Shown here: piece by piece, positions 29,393 to 37,869 of the stretch
How positions within the stretch are numbered: position 1 is the first letter of the stretch
How the letters are laid out: every line of letters starts with the position of its first letter
From: CAVVDY01 sp963815775
Lineage (GTDB): Bacteria > Acidobacteriota > Terriglobia > Terriglobales > Acidobacteriaceae
Assembly: GCA_963815775.1 (NCBI GenBank)
Contig: CAWFIB010000025.1
Coordinates: 248,001 to 312,000 of the forward strand
DNA length: 64,000 nt
Direction: 5' to 3'
Translations under genes and position numbers: made by a program
The notes under the pieces: generated by a model
The model's database searches: none
Told to the model about the DNA's origin: nothing
What the model saw: only the letters and a program-made list of their open reading frames with translations

Positions 29393-29694
29393 CGGCTCGC
29401 TTCGCTGCGCTTAATTCAGGCACCCCGTCCTGCGGGGAATGGATCGGGCAAAGGTACCCCCGCTCGGGCAAAATCCGGCCCAATCCTGTCGGTGCCGCTC
29501 TGGAACTCTTGGCGAGAAGGTGTGCGCAGTTTTACTTATGTATCCTAGTTGCCAATATCCGCGGGCGTCAACGCGCGGTAAAGTTGCACTCAGAGTCGTT
29601 AGCGGCTGCTGTCTATTGATGCCGGGTAAGTGGTTTGGGGTTCCAGGGGATTGACCAGCCGCCGCCGTGGATGAGACCTTAGGTGATAACTTCC
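29393..29694. other. Intergenic region between uvrA and a small membrane ORF
   Basis: About 300 bases that must contain the uvrA promoter on the reverse strand and that of the small forward ORF. No tRNA, repeat or confident promoter element was recognised. Open frames here look like chance. Confidence 0.4.
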
Positions 29695-29862
29695 ATGCTG
29701 CTGTCGACATTACTACTGCTAACAATCGTGTTTGGGTTTGCGATCGGCATCGTGCTGGGCCGCTGGGCAATCTTCGGGATCTTGCATTTCTTCGATCCCG
29801 CCAGATTACGGCCGAAAGAAGGGCGAGCCCATGCCTTCGCCCCCGCCACTGGCACCGACTGA
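29695..29862 (+). CDS. Small single-span membrane protein (55 aa)
   Basis: ATG at 29695 opens a 55-codon frame ending TGA at 29862. The first 22 residues are strongly hydrophobic (MLLSTLLLLTIVFGFAIGIV), followed by LGRWAIFGILHFFDPARLRP and a short polar tail, so a single transmembrane helix with a cytoplasmic tail is likely. TAGGTGAT lies seven bases upstream as a plausible ribosome site. It precedes the cytochrome operon by about 390 bases. No homology is recognised; it could be a small subunit or regulator, or non-functional. Confidence 0.5.
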   Translation: MLLSTLLLLTIVFGFAIGIVLGRWAIFGILHFFDPARLRPKEGRAHAFAPATGTD

Positions 29863-30114
29863 TAGGCGTCTCGACCCTCACGCCAGTTGCAAGGAATTAT
29901 GGAACTTGGGTGGCGTGGAGTAATCCTGCGTGTTTCCTCTCCTGAGTAGGGTGAAATCGCCCTGCGGCAATTCGCCTCAGTCATCTGCCTGCGTCAATCC
30001 CTCCGATGTGAACTTCCATGATGGTTAGCGCGCTGCAACTTCAACTGCTTAAAAACACTACGGCAAACCGCCCTAAGTCCGCTCCTGCCGTTGCGAAACG
30101 CATCACGCCCAAAA

Positions 30115-30128
30115 GTGACAGAGGTCAC
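30115..30128. promoter_or_regulatory. CRP/FNR-like palindrome upstream of the cytochrome operon
   Basis: GTGACAGAGGTCAC is a GTGA-N6-TCAC palindrome, 29 bases before the -24 GG of a sigma-54 promoter and 126 before the cytochrome start. It matches the element at 10392 in 13 of 14 bases. Confidence 0.5.
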
Positions 30129-30156
30129 TGAAGGCTTCCCCGCTTACAAACGAAAC

Positions 30157-30173
30157 TGGCATTGCAGATGCAC
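30157..30173 (+). promoter_or_regulatory. Sigma-54 promoter of the cytochrome/NrfD operon
   Basis: TGGCATTGCAGATGCAC has GG (30158) and GC (30170) separated by ten bases; -24 TGGCA is perfect and -12 ATGCA differs at one base from TTGCA. The cytochrome ATG lies 83 bases downstream. The operon encodes its own sigma-54 activator, which supports the call. Confidence 0.6.
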
Positions 30174-30253
30174 TAAGGTCTGTGCGGGCCGGTTTCATAA
30201 CAATCGTTACTTGCGCTGCCCGCGGTAATACGTTCTTGCTTCAGGAGGATGGA

Positions 30254-30580
30254 ATGAAAAAGGTCATCTTTGCGGTTTTTCTAGTTGCAATTGCGCTGTT
30301 CCTCGTTCTGCCCAATTTGTCGTGGGCCCAGGCTGACGTCTACAAGGCGAAATGCGCCGGCTGTCACGGGCCCGACGGGAAGGGAACTGCGGTCGGCCAG
30401 AAAATGGGCGCGCCCGCGTTCTCGTCTGCCAAGGTCCAGAAGGCCTCCGATGCTGATCTCGCTGACTTTATTGAGAATGGCGGTCCGCAGAAGAAGGCCT
30501 CGCACGCATTCGGCAACAAAGGAGTCAGCTCGGCAGAAGCGCAGAAGCTGGCAACCTATGTAAAGAGTCTGGGCAAGTAG
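30254..30580 (+). CDS. Periplasmic monohaem cytochrome c
   Basis: A 108-residue precursor: signal peptide (about 1-25, ends SWAQA) and a class I cytochrome c domain with haem attachment motif CAGCH and a distal methionine probably in QKMGAPAF. AGGAGG is six bases before the ATG at 30254. It is the first gene of a redox operon with a ferredoxin and an NrfD/HybB-type quinone-interacting protein; it likely carries electrons between that complex and a periplasmic partner. An 11-bp hairpin follows the gene. Confidence 0.92.
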   Translation: MKKVIFAVFLVAIALFLVLPNLSWAQADVYKAKCAGCHGPDGKGTAVGQKMGAPAFSSAKVQKASDADLADFIENGGPQKKASHAFGNKGVSSAEAQKLATYVKSLGK

Positions 30581-30603
30581 TCTCTCCTCTCCTCCAAACT
30601 GCC

Positions 30604-30631
30604 CCTGGGTTGCCACCTCCGGCAACCCAGG
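30604..30631 (+). terminator. Stable hairpin between cytochrome and ferredoxin genes
   Basis: CCTGGGTTGCC and GGCAACCCAGG form a perfect 11-bp stem with a six-base loop. There is no U tract, so it is more likely an attenuator or a 3'-end stabiliser that sets a different dose for cytochrome than for the downstream genes. Confidence 0.5.
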
Positions 30632-30863
30632 AGATGAGTAGGGCCATACAAATGAACGCTTGCACCGGGATTCGCCACCAAGAGTCTCGGGCACGAATCA
30701 GCGGTCCGTGCCTCTCGGGGCGGAGCCTAATCCGAAAAAGGCAGTTCCAGCCCAACCCTCCCTCTGCACCCAGATTGCATGCATTGCGGCTTCGGACGTT
30801 TGAGCCAAGTTGCGGGGTGGGTATCCAGTGGGCTGGCGGCTGCCAATCGGGGAGACCAGAGAA

Positions 30864-31625
30864 ATGAGCAAGGGGATTCTTTACGATGCGACTTTATGCA
30901 TCGACTGCAAACAGTGTGAGCAGGCCTGTGCCACTGAAAATGGCTTGCCCTACGACGACAAAATAGCCGGGCAGGATTTCACCTCGGCGCACAAGTACAC
31001 GACGGTGCTGGCCAAGGACGATAAATACATGCGCCGTCTGTGCATGAACTGCGATGACCCGGCCTGCGCCTCCGTCTGTCCGGTAGGAGCTTTGCAAAAG
31101 ACCGCACTCGGGCCCGTCACCTACGACAAGCATAAATGCATGGGGTGCCGTTACTGCATGGCGGCCTGCCCCTTCGGCATTCCGAAGTACGAATGGGACA
31201 AAGCCGTGCCTGGTGTGCGCAAGTGCATCATGTGCTCATCGCGTGTGCAGGAGGGCAAACAGACCGCCTGCGCCGAAGCGTGCCCGACAGGGGCAACCAA
31301 GTTTGGCGACCGCGACGAGTTGCTGAAAGAAGCGCGGCAGCGCATTCATGACAACCCGGACAAGTATGTCCACCACATCTACGGCGAGACCGAGGTTGGC
31401 GGCACTTCAGTGCTGTTGTTGTCGTCGGTTGATTTCACCAACTTCGGCTACCGCGACGACCTCACCCAGAGGGCGCTTCCCATGTACACCTACCAGGTGC
31501 TCTCGCGCATTCCTGACTTCGTCCCTCTGTTTGGAACTTTGCTGGGCGGCATTTACTGGATCACGCACCGCCGGGAAGAAGTTGCCGAGGCGGAAGAGAA
31601 CGAGAAGAAAGGCGGCGCGCAATGA
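30864..31625 (+). CDS. Four-cluster ferredoxin subunit (HybA/FdnH/NrfC-type)
   Basis: A 253-residue electron-transfer protein with four [4Fe-4S] motifs: CIDCKQCEQAC, CMNCDDPACASVC, CMGCRYCMAAC and CIMC with CAEAC eleven residues later. A hydrophobic segment near the C-terminus (VPLFGTLLGGIYWITH) probably anchors it to the membrane. There is no Tat signal, so the clusters face the cytoplasm unless exported with a partner. GGGGAG lies about nine bases before the ATG at 30864. The stop overlaps the next start by four bases (ATGA). No molybdopterin or hydrogenase catalytic subunit is nearby. Confidence 0.92.
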   Translation: MSKGILYDATLCIDCKQCEQACATENGLPYDDKIAGQDFTSAHKYTTVLAKDDKYMRRLCMNCDDPACASVCPVGALQKTALGPVTYDKHKCMGCRYCMAACPFGIPKYEWDKAVPGVRKCIMCSSRVQEGKQTACAEACPTGATKFGDRDELLKEARQRIHDNPDKYVHHIYGETEVGGTSVLLLSSVDFTNFGYRDDLTQRALPMYTYQVLSRIPDFVPLFGTLLGGIYWITHRREEVAEAEENEKKGGAQ

Positions 31626-32824
31626 CCTTCCGCGACATTCCCAAAATGCGCTTTACATTCTGGAAGGCGGTCTTCCTGGTCATCATGGCCGCCGGGGCCT
31701 ACTGCACGTACCTGCGGTTCTTCCACGGCCTGGGCGCTTCAACGAACCTGAGCGACCAATTCCCCTGGGGCCTGTGGATTGGATTCGACGTCATGTGCGG
31801 CGTCATGCTGGCTGCCGGCGGCTTTACCCTGACCGCCGCCGTCGAAATCTTCAACATCAAGCGCTGGCATTCCATCATGCGGCCCACGATCCTTACCGCT
31901 TTCATGGGCTACCTGCTGGTGTGCGCCGCGTTGATGTATGACCTGGGACTGCCATGGAACATCTGGCATCCGCTCATCATGCGCAATCCGCATTCGGTCA
32001 TGTTCGAGGTCGCCTACTGCGTAATGTTCTACACCGCGGTGCTGGCGCTGGAGTTCTCTCCCATCGTCTTTGAACGCCTGGGATGGAAGAAGGCGCTGAC
32101 CATCGTGCGACGGCTGATGCTGGTCTTTGTCATTCTGGGCGTGATTCTCTCCACCCTGCACCAGTCTTCGCTGGGAACGCTGTACATGATCATGCCCAAC
32201 AAGCTGCATCCTTTCTGGTACAGCCCACTGCTGCCGGTGTTCTTTTTTATCTCGGCGATTGCGGTAGGTCTGGCGATGATGATCTTCGAATCGTCGATGA
32301 GCTCAAAATACTTCGGCCGCCAGCTTGAGCTCTTCATCCTCCGCGACATGGGCCGAGTGCTGGTCGTGGTGCTCGCGATTTACGGCATCTTGCGCTTCGA
32401 GGATTTGCTCACCCGCGGCGTCTTGCGACAGGTATTTATACCGGGGTACGAGCAACGCTTCTTCCTGCTGGAGATCTTCCTCTCGGTGATTATTCCGCTC
32501 ACGCTGCTGTTGATCCCGAAGATACGAAATAGCGCGCAGGGGCTCTACCTTGTTGCGGTACTGGTCCTGCTGGGATTTGTCACCAACCGCCTCAATGTGG
32601 CGATCACCGGCGTCGAGAACGCAGTGGGTGGACGCTACACCCCGAGGTGGACGGAAGTCGTAATCACGGCGATGTTCGTGGCGCTGGGCTTCGCCATCTT
32701 TGGACTGGCCACACGCTACCTGCCCATCTTCCCCGAGGAAGAAGCTCACGCTCCGGCCGCCAGCCTGCCGGAGAAGGAGACGCTTTCTGCCGAACTGGCG
32801 GAGCTGGTACATGCGGGAGACTGA
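31622..32824 (+). CDS. NrfD/HybB-family integral membrane subunit
   Basis: A 400-residue protein with about ten transmembrane helices. FHGLGASTNLSDQFPWGLWIGFDVMCGV and the conserved segments LGLPWNIWHPLIMRNPHSVMFEVAYCVMFY fit the HybB/PsrC family that exchanges electrons and protons with menaquinone. It overlaps the ferredoxin gene by four bases, so the two almost certainly form one complex. With the cytochrome it may connect the quinone pool to periplasmic electron carriers; direction and terminal partner are unknown. Confidence 0.9.
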   Translation: MTFRDIPKMRFTFWKAVFLVIMAAGAYCTYLRFFHGLGASTNLSDQFPWGLWIGFDVMCGVMLAAGGFTLTAAVEIFNIKRWHSIMRPTILTAFMGYLLVCAALMYDLGLPWNIWHPLIMRNPHSVMFEVAYCVMFYTAVLALEFSPIVFERLGWKKALTIVRRLMLVFVILGVILSTLHQSSLGTLYMIMPNKLHPFWYSPLLPVFFFISAIAVGLAMMIFESSMSSKYFGRQLELFILRDMGRVLVVVLAIYGILRFEDLLTRGVLRQVFIPGYEQRFFLLEIFLSVIIPLTLLLIPKIRNSAQGLYLVAVLVLLGFVTNRLNVAITGVENAVGGRYTPRWTEVVITAMFVALGFAIFGLATRYLPIFPEEEAHAPAASLPEKETLSAELAELVHAGD

Positions 32825-34493
32825 TCAATCCGATGCGACCACCTCGGTCCCTCATCCTGCCTGGGAGTGGCTGAACGGTCATAGCATTAGCTTCAAGTTA
32901 ATGGCGTTCATGTTTGTGGTCATGACCGCCATCTTCGGGTTGTTGATGTATCTCACCATCGATCAGCACCGGAAGCACCTGGAAGCCGCGGCGCTGGTCA
33001 GCGCAGAGCAGCAGAGTGAAGTGCTGCGTCGCAGCGCCTCGCACTACATGCTGAGGAACGACCGGGGCGGACTGTACGAAATGATGATCAACATGGCTGA
33101 TCAGCCGGGCATGGTCCGACTTCGGATCATGAACTCGGAAGGAGTGATCAGTTATTCGACCCAGCCCAACGAGGTCGGCAACAACGTGGACAAAGCCTCC
33201 GAAGCTTGTTACGGCTGCCACGAGCAGTCCAAGCCGTTGTCGCTATTGAAGCGCTCCGATCGATTCCGGATTTACCGCGCGGATGGCACTCGCGTACTCG
33301 GCATTATTACCCCCATTGAGAACCAGCCGGCCTGCTCCAACGCCGTCTGCCATGCACATCCTGCGAGCACACAAATCCTGGGTGTGCTCGACACCAACCT
33401 CTCCCTGGCCAAGGTAGACCAGAGTCTGGAGCAGGACCGCCGCCGCATGTTGGCGTATTTCACTTTTGCTCTTACCAGCCTGCTGCTTCTATGCGGAATC
33501 TTTGTGCGCAAGGTGGTGCACAACCCGGTGCGAATGCTGCATGCCGGAACCGAGCACCTGGCCAAGGGCGAGCTGGGAACGCAGATTCCCATAATCTCCA
33601 ACGACGAAATCGGAGAAGTAGCGCAATCGTTCAACGAAATGAGCGCCAAGCTTCAGCTTGCGCAAGCCGAGATCACCGCCTGGGCACGCACTCTGGAGGA
33701 ACGGGTTGAGGAGAAGACCCGTGAGCTTAAGCAAGCGCACCAGCGCATGCTGCACGTCGAGAAGATGGCGACCATCGGCAAGATGGCGGCCGTGGTCGCG
33801 CACGAAATCAACAACCCGCTCTCCGGAATCCTCACTTATGCGCGCCTGGTGAAGCGCTGGATTCTGAAAATCTCGACGCCTGTACCCAAGCAGGAAGAGA
33901 TGGTAGGGTCTCTCGACATCATCGCCACCGAAAGCAAACGGTGCGGCGATCTGGTGCAGAACCTGCTGAGCTTCTCGCGGGTTTCTCCGATGAACCTGGC
34001 GTGGTGTGACCTGGCACAGGTCATTGACCGCTGCGTGAAGCTGGTGCAGCACAAGATGGACCTGGCAGGAGTACAGCTCAACCTGGAACTCGCACCCGAG
34101 CTGCCCCCGGTGCATTGCGACCCCGCGCAGATAGAGCAGGTCGTGCTGGCCATGGTGATCAACGCCATCGACGCCCTGCCGCAAGGCGGCAACCTGTGGA
34201 TCAGCACGGAAGCTCGGGAGGCGCAGATCCTGTTGACCGTCCGTGACGACGGGATCGGCATTCCCGACGAGCACATGGCCCACATCTTCGAGCCGTTCTA
34301 CACCACCAAGGAGTCCGGCGGGTCAGGCTTGGGTCTGGCGATCAGCCAGAACATTGTTGAGCGCCATGGAGGCGTGATCGAAGTTGAATCCGTTGTCGGC
34401 CGGGGGACCACCTTCAAGATACTTTTGCCGGTCGACAGCCAGAAGTCCGTCGTGAACCTGGAAGAGAATCGTAGCCCAGTGGAAGTGAGGTAA
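32811..34493 (+). CDS. Membrane sensor histidine kinase with two haem-c-like motifs
   Basis: A 560-residue kinase: TM1 about 28-50, periplasmic domain about 51-212, TM2 about 213-232, HAMP to about 285, coiled coil, H box VVAHEINNPLSG (H331), N box MVINAIDAL, G1 DDGIGI and G2 GSGLGLAI. The periplasmic domain holds CYGCH (133-137), a standard haem c site, and CSNAVCH (175-181), a CX4CH variant. Haem-based sensing of redox state or a gas is inferred. The ATG at 32811 overlaps the NrfD gene by 14 bases. The cognate regulator follows five bases later, and the pair probably controls the operon. Confidence 0.9.
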   Translation: MRETDQSDATTSVPHPAWEWLNGHSISFKLMAFMFVVMTAIFGLLMYLTIDQHRKHLEAAALVSAEQQSEVLRRSASHYMLRNDRGGLYEMMINMADQPGMVRLRIMNSEGVISYSTQPNEVGNNVDKASEACYGCHEQSKPLSLLKRSDRFRIYRADGTRVLGIITPIENQPACSNAVCHAHPASTQILGVLDTNLSLAKVDQSLEQDRRRMLAYFTFALTSLLLLCGIFVRKVVHNPVRMLHAGTEHLAKGELGTQIPIISNDEIGEVAQSFNEMSAKLQLAQAEITAWARTLEERVEEKTRELKQAHQRMLHVEKMATIGKMAAVVAHEINNPLSGILTYARLVKRWILKISTPVPKQEEMVGSLDIIATESKRCGDLVQNLLSFSRVSPMNLAWCDLAQVIDRCVKLVQHKMDLAGVQLNLELAPELPPVHCDPAQIEQVVLAMVINAIDALPQGGNLWISTEAREAQILLTVRDDGIGIPDEHMAHIFEPFYTTKESGGSGLGLAISQNIVERHGGVIEVESVVGRGTTFKILLPVDSQKSVVNLEENRSPVEVR

Positions 34494-34498
34494 GAGCC

Positions 34499-35869
34499 GT
34501 GGACAAAGGCAAATTGCTGATCGTCGATGACGAGTTGAGCGTACGCGATTCGCTCGCCAAGTGGTTTGGTGAAGAAGGATACGAGATCGGCACTGCCGAG
34601 AGCGCCAACGAGGCGTTGACCCGTGTCGCCGAGACCAGCTATGACGTTGCCCTGGTCGACATCAAGATGCGAGGCACGGACGGCATCGAGTTGCAGCGGC
34701 GATTGCATGAGATCTATCCCGACATGCTGGTCATCATCATGACCGGCTACGCTTCCGTCGAGACCGCCGTTGCTGCCCTTAAGAACGGCGCCTATGACTA
34801 TGTCAACAAGCCACTCGATCCGGACGAGATCGCGCATTTGATTGCAAAAGCCATGGCCCTGCGTCGCACCCAGCAGGAGAATGCTCGCCTGAAGGAAACC
34901 GTGGCTGAAATAGCCCGTCCTTCTGAAATCGTGGGACAGAGCACCGCCATGAAGCACATCTTCGACGCCATCGAGACGGTTGCGCCCACCGATGCCACGG
35001 TGCTGATCACCGGCGAGAGCGGTACGGGAAAAGAGCTGGTCGCGCGCGCCGTTCATGCCGGCAGTACGCGGCGGTTTCACCCGCTGGTGGTGATTCATTG
35101 CGGAGCGCTGACCGAAAGCCTGCTGGAGAGCGAGTTGTTCGGCCACGAGAAAGGTGCATTCACCGGAGCGCAGTACAGAAAGAAGGGGAAGTTCGAGATC
35201 GCCGAAGGTGGAACTGTCTTTCTCGACGAAATCGGCGACATCAGCCTGAAGACCCAGACGGACCTGCTGCGGGTTTTGCAGGAGCGGGAGATTGTCCGCG
35301 TAGGAGGCAACCAGACCATCAAGGTCGACTTCCGCTGTGTAGCCGCCACGAACAAGAACCTGGAGCAGCTGATCGAAGAAGGGAAATTCCGTCCCGATCT
35401 TTATTACCGGCTAAATGTGTTCCATATTGAGCTGCCTCCGCTGCGGGAGCGGCGGGAGGACATTCCTCCGCTGGTCAACCACTTCGTGCAGAAGTTTTCG
35501 CGGGAGATGAACAAGAAGGTCACGCGAGTGTCTCCCACCGCCATGGCAGTGCTTCAGCAGCAGCAGTGGCCGGGCAACATCCGCGAACTGGAGAATGCAG
35601 TGGAACGTGCCATGGTGGTCGGGCAGGAGCCCGAACTACGGGAGGCCGACTTCACTTTGAAGGCGCGCAATGGGGCCGCGAGCCCTGAAGTGCGCAGCCT
35701 GGACGAGGTAGAGAAAAACCACATCCTGCGTGTTCTCGAGGAGTGCGGCGGGAATCAGACGCGCGCAGCAGAAGTACTCGGTATCGACCGCGTAACCCTG
35801 CATCATAAGCTGAAGAAATACGGCTGGAGTCGCCGCGACCGGGAACTCGCCGCTGTCGAATCGCAATGA
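34499..35869 (+). CDS. NtrC-family sigma-54 response regulator
   Basis: A 456-residue regulator beginning with GTG. Receiver (D54 in ALVDIKMRGTDG), AAA+ domain with Walker A GESGTGKE, GAFTGA loop in HEKGAFTGAQYRK and arginine-finger segment LNVFHIELPPLRER, and a C-terminal Fis helix-turn-helix (NQTRAAEVLGIDRVTLHHKL). It sits directly after the haem-type sensor kinase and is its likely partner. A sigma-54 promoter at 30157 upstream of the operon is its probable target (inference). Its stop overlaps the next start (ATGA). Confidence 0.94.
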   Translation: MDKGKLLIVDDELSVRDSLAKWFGEEGYEIGTAESANEALTRVAETSYDVALVDIKMRGTDGIELQRRLHEIYPDMLVIIMTGYASVETAVAALKNGAYDYVNKPLDPDEIAHLIAKAMALRRTQQENARLKETVAEIARPSEIVGQSTAMKHIFDAIETVAPTDATVLITGESGTGKELVARAVHAGSTRRFHPLVVIHCGALTESLLESELFGHEKGAFTGAQYRKKGKFEIAEGGTVFLDEIGDISLKTQTDLLRVLQEREIVRVGGNQTIKVDFRCVAATNKNLEQLIEEGKFRPDLYYRLNVFHIELPPLRERREDIPPLVNHFVQKFSREMNKKVTRVSPTAMAVLQQQQWPGNIRELENAVERAMVVGQEPELREADFTLKARNGAASPEVRSLDEVEKNHILRVLEECGGNQTRAAEVLGIDRVTLHHKLKKYGWSRRDRELAAVESQ

Positions 35870-36399
35870 AGAAACTGCAACTGTTGCCGGTGGGCAAGGT
35901 TGACCTCCGCCTGCTGGACTGGCTGGGCCAGTCTCTGGAGGAGAAGTTCAGGATCAAGGCGGAGGCCCTTTCGCCGCCCCTGGATGTCGCCTTTGCGCTG
36001 CACGCCGAGCGTCAGCAGTATCACTCTTCCGAGATCCTCTCAGCCATGCACCCCTACGTGCAGCGGGAGACTTGGAAGCTGTTGGCCGTTACCAGTCTGG
36101 ATCTGTACATTCCGATTCTGACCTTTGTCTTTGGAGAAGCGCAGGTTGGGGGTACGTCGGCAATCATTTCCTATCACCGCCTGCGGCAGGAGTTCTATGG
36201 CCTTCCCGAGGACCTGGACCTGCTGGCCAACCGGGTTCTGATAGAAGCCGTCCACGAACTGGGACATACCCTCCGCCTGACGCACTGCGACGATTACCGC
36301 TGCGCCATGGCAGCATCACATTCGGTAGAGTGGATTGACATCAAGGACAGCGGATACTGCGAGTCGTGCTTGTCGCAGGTCTTGGAAGCGGCGCGTTAG
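35866..36399 (+). CDS. Archaemetzincin-like zinc metalloprotease
   Basis: A 177-residue protein with the metzincin motif HELGHTLRLTH (130-140) and the extra zinc-site pattern of archaemetzincins downstream (C141, C146, M148, then CESC at 165-168). This double-zinc arrangement is diagnostic of the AmzA family, best known from archaea and vertebrates but also present in some bacteria. No signal peptide, so cytoplasmic. Its ATG overlaps the regulator stop by four bases, tying it to the redox operon. Its substrate is unknown. Confidence 0.9.
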   Translation: MKKLQLLPVGKVDLRLLDWLGQSLEEKFRIKAEALSPPLDVAFALHAERQQYHSSEILSAMHPYVQRETWKLLAVTSLDLYIPILTFVFGEAQVGGTSAIISYHRLRQEFYGLPEDLDLLANRVLIEAVHELGHTLRLTHCDDYRCAMAASHSVEWIDIKDSGYCESCLSQVLEAAR

Positions 36400-36466
36400 C
36401 TCCCGGAGGAAGAATCACATACTCGTTCTGTCCGCGAGACTCTCACTGGTGCACCCGCGTTAGCAA

Positions 36467-36613
36467 TCATCTTCTTCGCTTGGACGTAGGGTAGTCGGCC
36501 CAGTGCCCGCTGAACAGGTGCCCTTTGTGTTCCGACACCATGGCGCTGATGCCCATGATTCCCATGACCAGGAAGATGGCGAAGAAGACGACGGCAATCA
36601 CGAGGACTGGCAT
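36467..36613 (-). CDS. Small membrane protein (48 aa)
   Basis: ATG at 36613 opens a 48-codon frame with a strong hydrophobic N-terminus (MPVLVIAVVFFAIFLVMGIM) and a basic end SKRRR. GAGGTGAG lies two bases upstream. A perfect CRP/FNR consensus palindrome is 44-59 bases upstream on the same strand. Single-span topology is clear, function is not; the neighbourhood suggests a link to the redox module. Confidence 0.55.
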   Translation of the reverse strand: MPVLVIAVVFFAIFLVMGIMGISAMVSEHKGHLFSGHWADYPTSKRRR

Positions 36614-36656
36614 AACTCACCTCGCGACCATTGTGGAGCGGCATGACCCTGACTTC

Positions 36657-36672
36657 TGTGACCGCAATCACA
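36657..36672. promoter_or_regulatory. CRP/FNR consensus palindrome
   Basis: TGTGACCGCAATCACA matches TGTGA-N6-TCACA perfectly. It is placed 44 bases upstream of the small membrane protein on the reverse strand, a distance compatible with activation. Confidence 0.6.
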
Positions 36673-36723
36673 GAGTGAGGTGAGGAGCGGCGCGGCAGGT
36701 AAGACCGCGATGGCCGCCCGAGG

Positions 36724-36969
36724 CTATGCCGACCCTAACTGCCCATCCAATTCGGCCAGTGAACGGCGCAACAGTTCGGAGTAGCGCTCATTGGTGCTGG
36801 CTTCCAGTTGCTGCAGAATTCGCTTGCGCGAAAGCTGCAGGTTGTCCCTGCGGATCCTTTGGTGGACTTCTGCCTGCGAAGCAGGCTTGGAATTGTTTTG
36901 GGTTGACGGCTCGGACTTGCGCTCTTCGATTTGAGCTTCTACAGACTTACTCTCCCAACCACGTGCCAT
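36724..36969 (-). CDS. Small conserved-looking protein of unknown function (81 aa)
   Basis: An 81-residue polar protein starting MARGWESKSVEAQIEERKS, with a helical, charged C-terminal half (RIRRDNLQLSRKRILQQLE). The start at 36969 is favoured over an upstream one because the added 54 residues look like translated intergenic DNA. No catalytic or metal motif. Possibly a DNA- or RNA-associated basic helical protein (inference from charge only). Confidence 0.6.
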   Translation of the reverse strand: MARGWESKSVEAQIEERKSEPSTQNNSKPASQAEVHQRIRRDNLQLSRKRILQQLEASTNERYSELLRRSLAELDGQLGSA

Positions 36970-37182
36970 GTTCCGATTATAGTTCCAGCCGCGATCGGAG
37001 TCCGGCTGGTGGAGAGGGATCCCACCGGGCGCGGGCAAAATGCTGCAGGTTCCTGATCTGAAAGCAATTCCCGATTTAGAACACAGGGTCGATTTTTCAT
37101 ACCTGGCGACCGTTCGGAGTAATAGTTTCAATGTTACCTTAGGCTGTTACCCTGTCCCTCGGGCAGGGTTTGCGGATGCGAC

Positions 37183-37869
37183 ATGCGAATTCTGGTGGTC
37201 GAAGATGATGGTCCTCTGGCCACTTTCGTAAGGAAGGGCCTTGAGGCCGAGCACTACGCCGTTGACACCGCGAGCGACGGACAGCAGGCACGCGATATGG
37301 CGCTGGAAAGTGACTATGACCTGCTCGTCCTTGATCTCAATCTGCCTAAGGTTGACGGCATCGAGGTTCTGGCCGCGGTGCGGGCCAAGAAGACATCTCT
37401 GCCGGTGCTGGTGCTGACTGCCAGGAGCCGCATTGAAGACCGGGTTTTGTCCCTGGATTCGGGCGCCGATGATTGCCTGATCAAACCATTTTCCTTCACC
37501 GAACTTTCTGCACGCATCCGCGCTTTGTTGCGGCGCGGGCCCCACACGGTGGACACCGTACTGCAAGTCGCCGATCTGGAGTTGGACCGGGTAGAGCGCA
37601 AGGTCAAACGCGGTGGCAAGAACATCGAATTGACCTCCAAAGAGTTTGCCTTGCTGGAGTATCTGCTGCGCAATGCGGGCCGCCGGGTTACTCGCAGCAT
37701 GATCATCGAACACGTCTGGAACCTGTCATTTGACACATCCACCAACATCGTCGATGTCTACGTGAACTATTTGCGCAGAAAGATCGACGACGGCTTTAGC
37801 CCGCGGCTAATTCACACCGTTCGCGGAGTGGGATACGAGTTGGGTTGTCACCCGGAGTATCACGCGTGA
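37183..37869 (+). CDS. OmpR/PhoB-family response regulator
   Basis: A 228-residue regulator: receiver domain with D51 (LLVLDLNLPKVDG), the acidic pair at ILVVEDD, switch lysine in IKPFSFTEL, and a winged-helix DNA-binding domain (ELTSKEFALLEYLLRNAG ... VDVYVNYLRRKID). TGTTACC repeats at 37132 and 37145 just upstream might be its own binding site. It overlaps the kinase-like gene by four bases (GTGA). Confidence 0.93.
   Translation: MRILVVEDDGPLATFVRKGLEAEHYAVDTASDGQQARDMALESDYDLLVLDLNLPKVDGIEVLAAVRAKKTSLPVLVLTARSRIEDRVLSLDSGADDCLIKPFSFTELSARIRALLRRGPHTVDTVLQVADLELDRVERKVKRGGKNIELTSKEFALLEYLLRNAGRRVTRSMIIEHVWNLSFDTSTNIVDVYVNYLRRKIDDGFSPRLIHTVRGVGYELGCHPEYHA

Noticed and set aside
29393..29694. 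tRNA gene upstream of uvrA
   Set aside because: No cloverleaf arms or T-loop motif could be assembled.
30000..30253. Possible gene immediately before the cytochrome start at 30182
   Set aside because: The extra N-terminal residues add no signal-peptide logic, while AGGAGG sits just before 30254; the region rather holds promoter elements.
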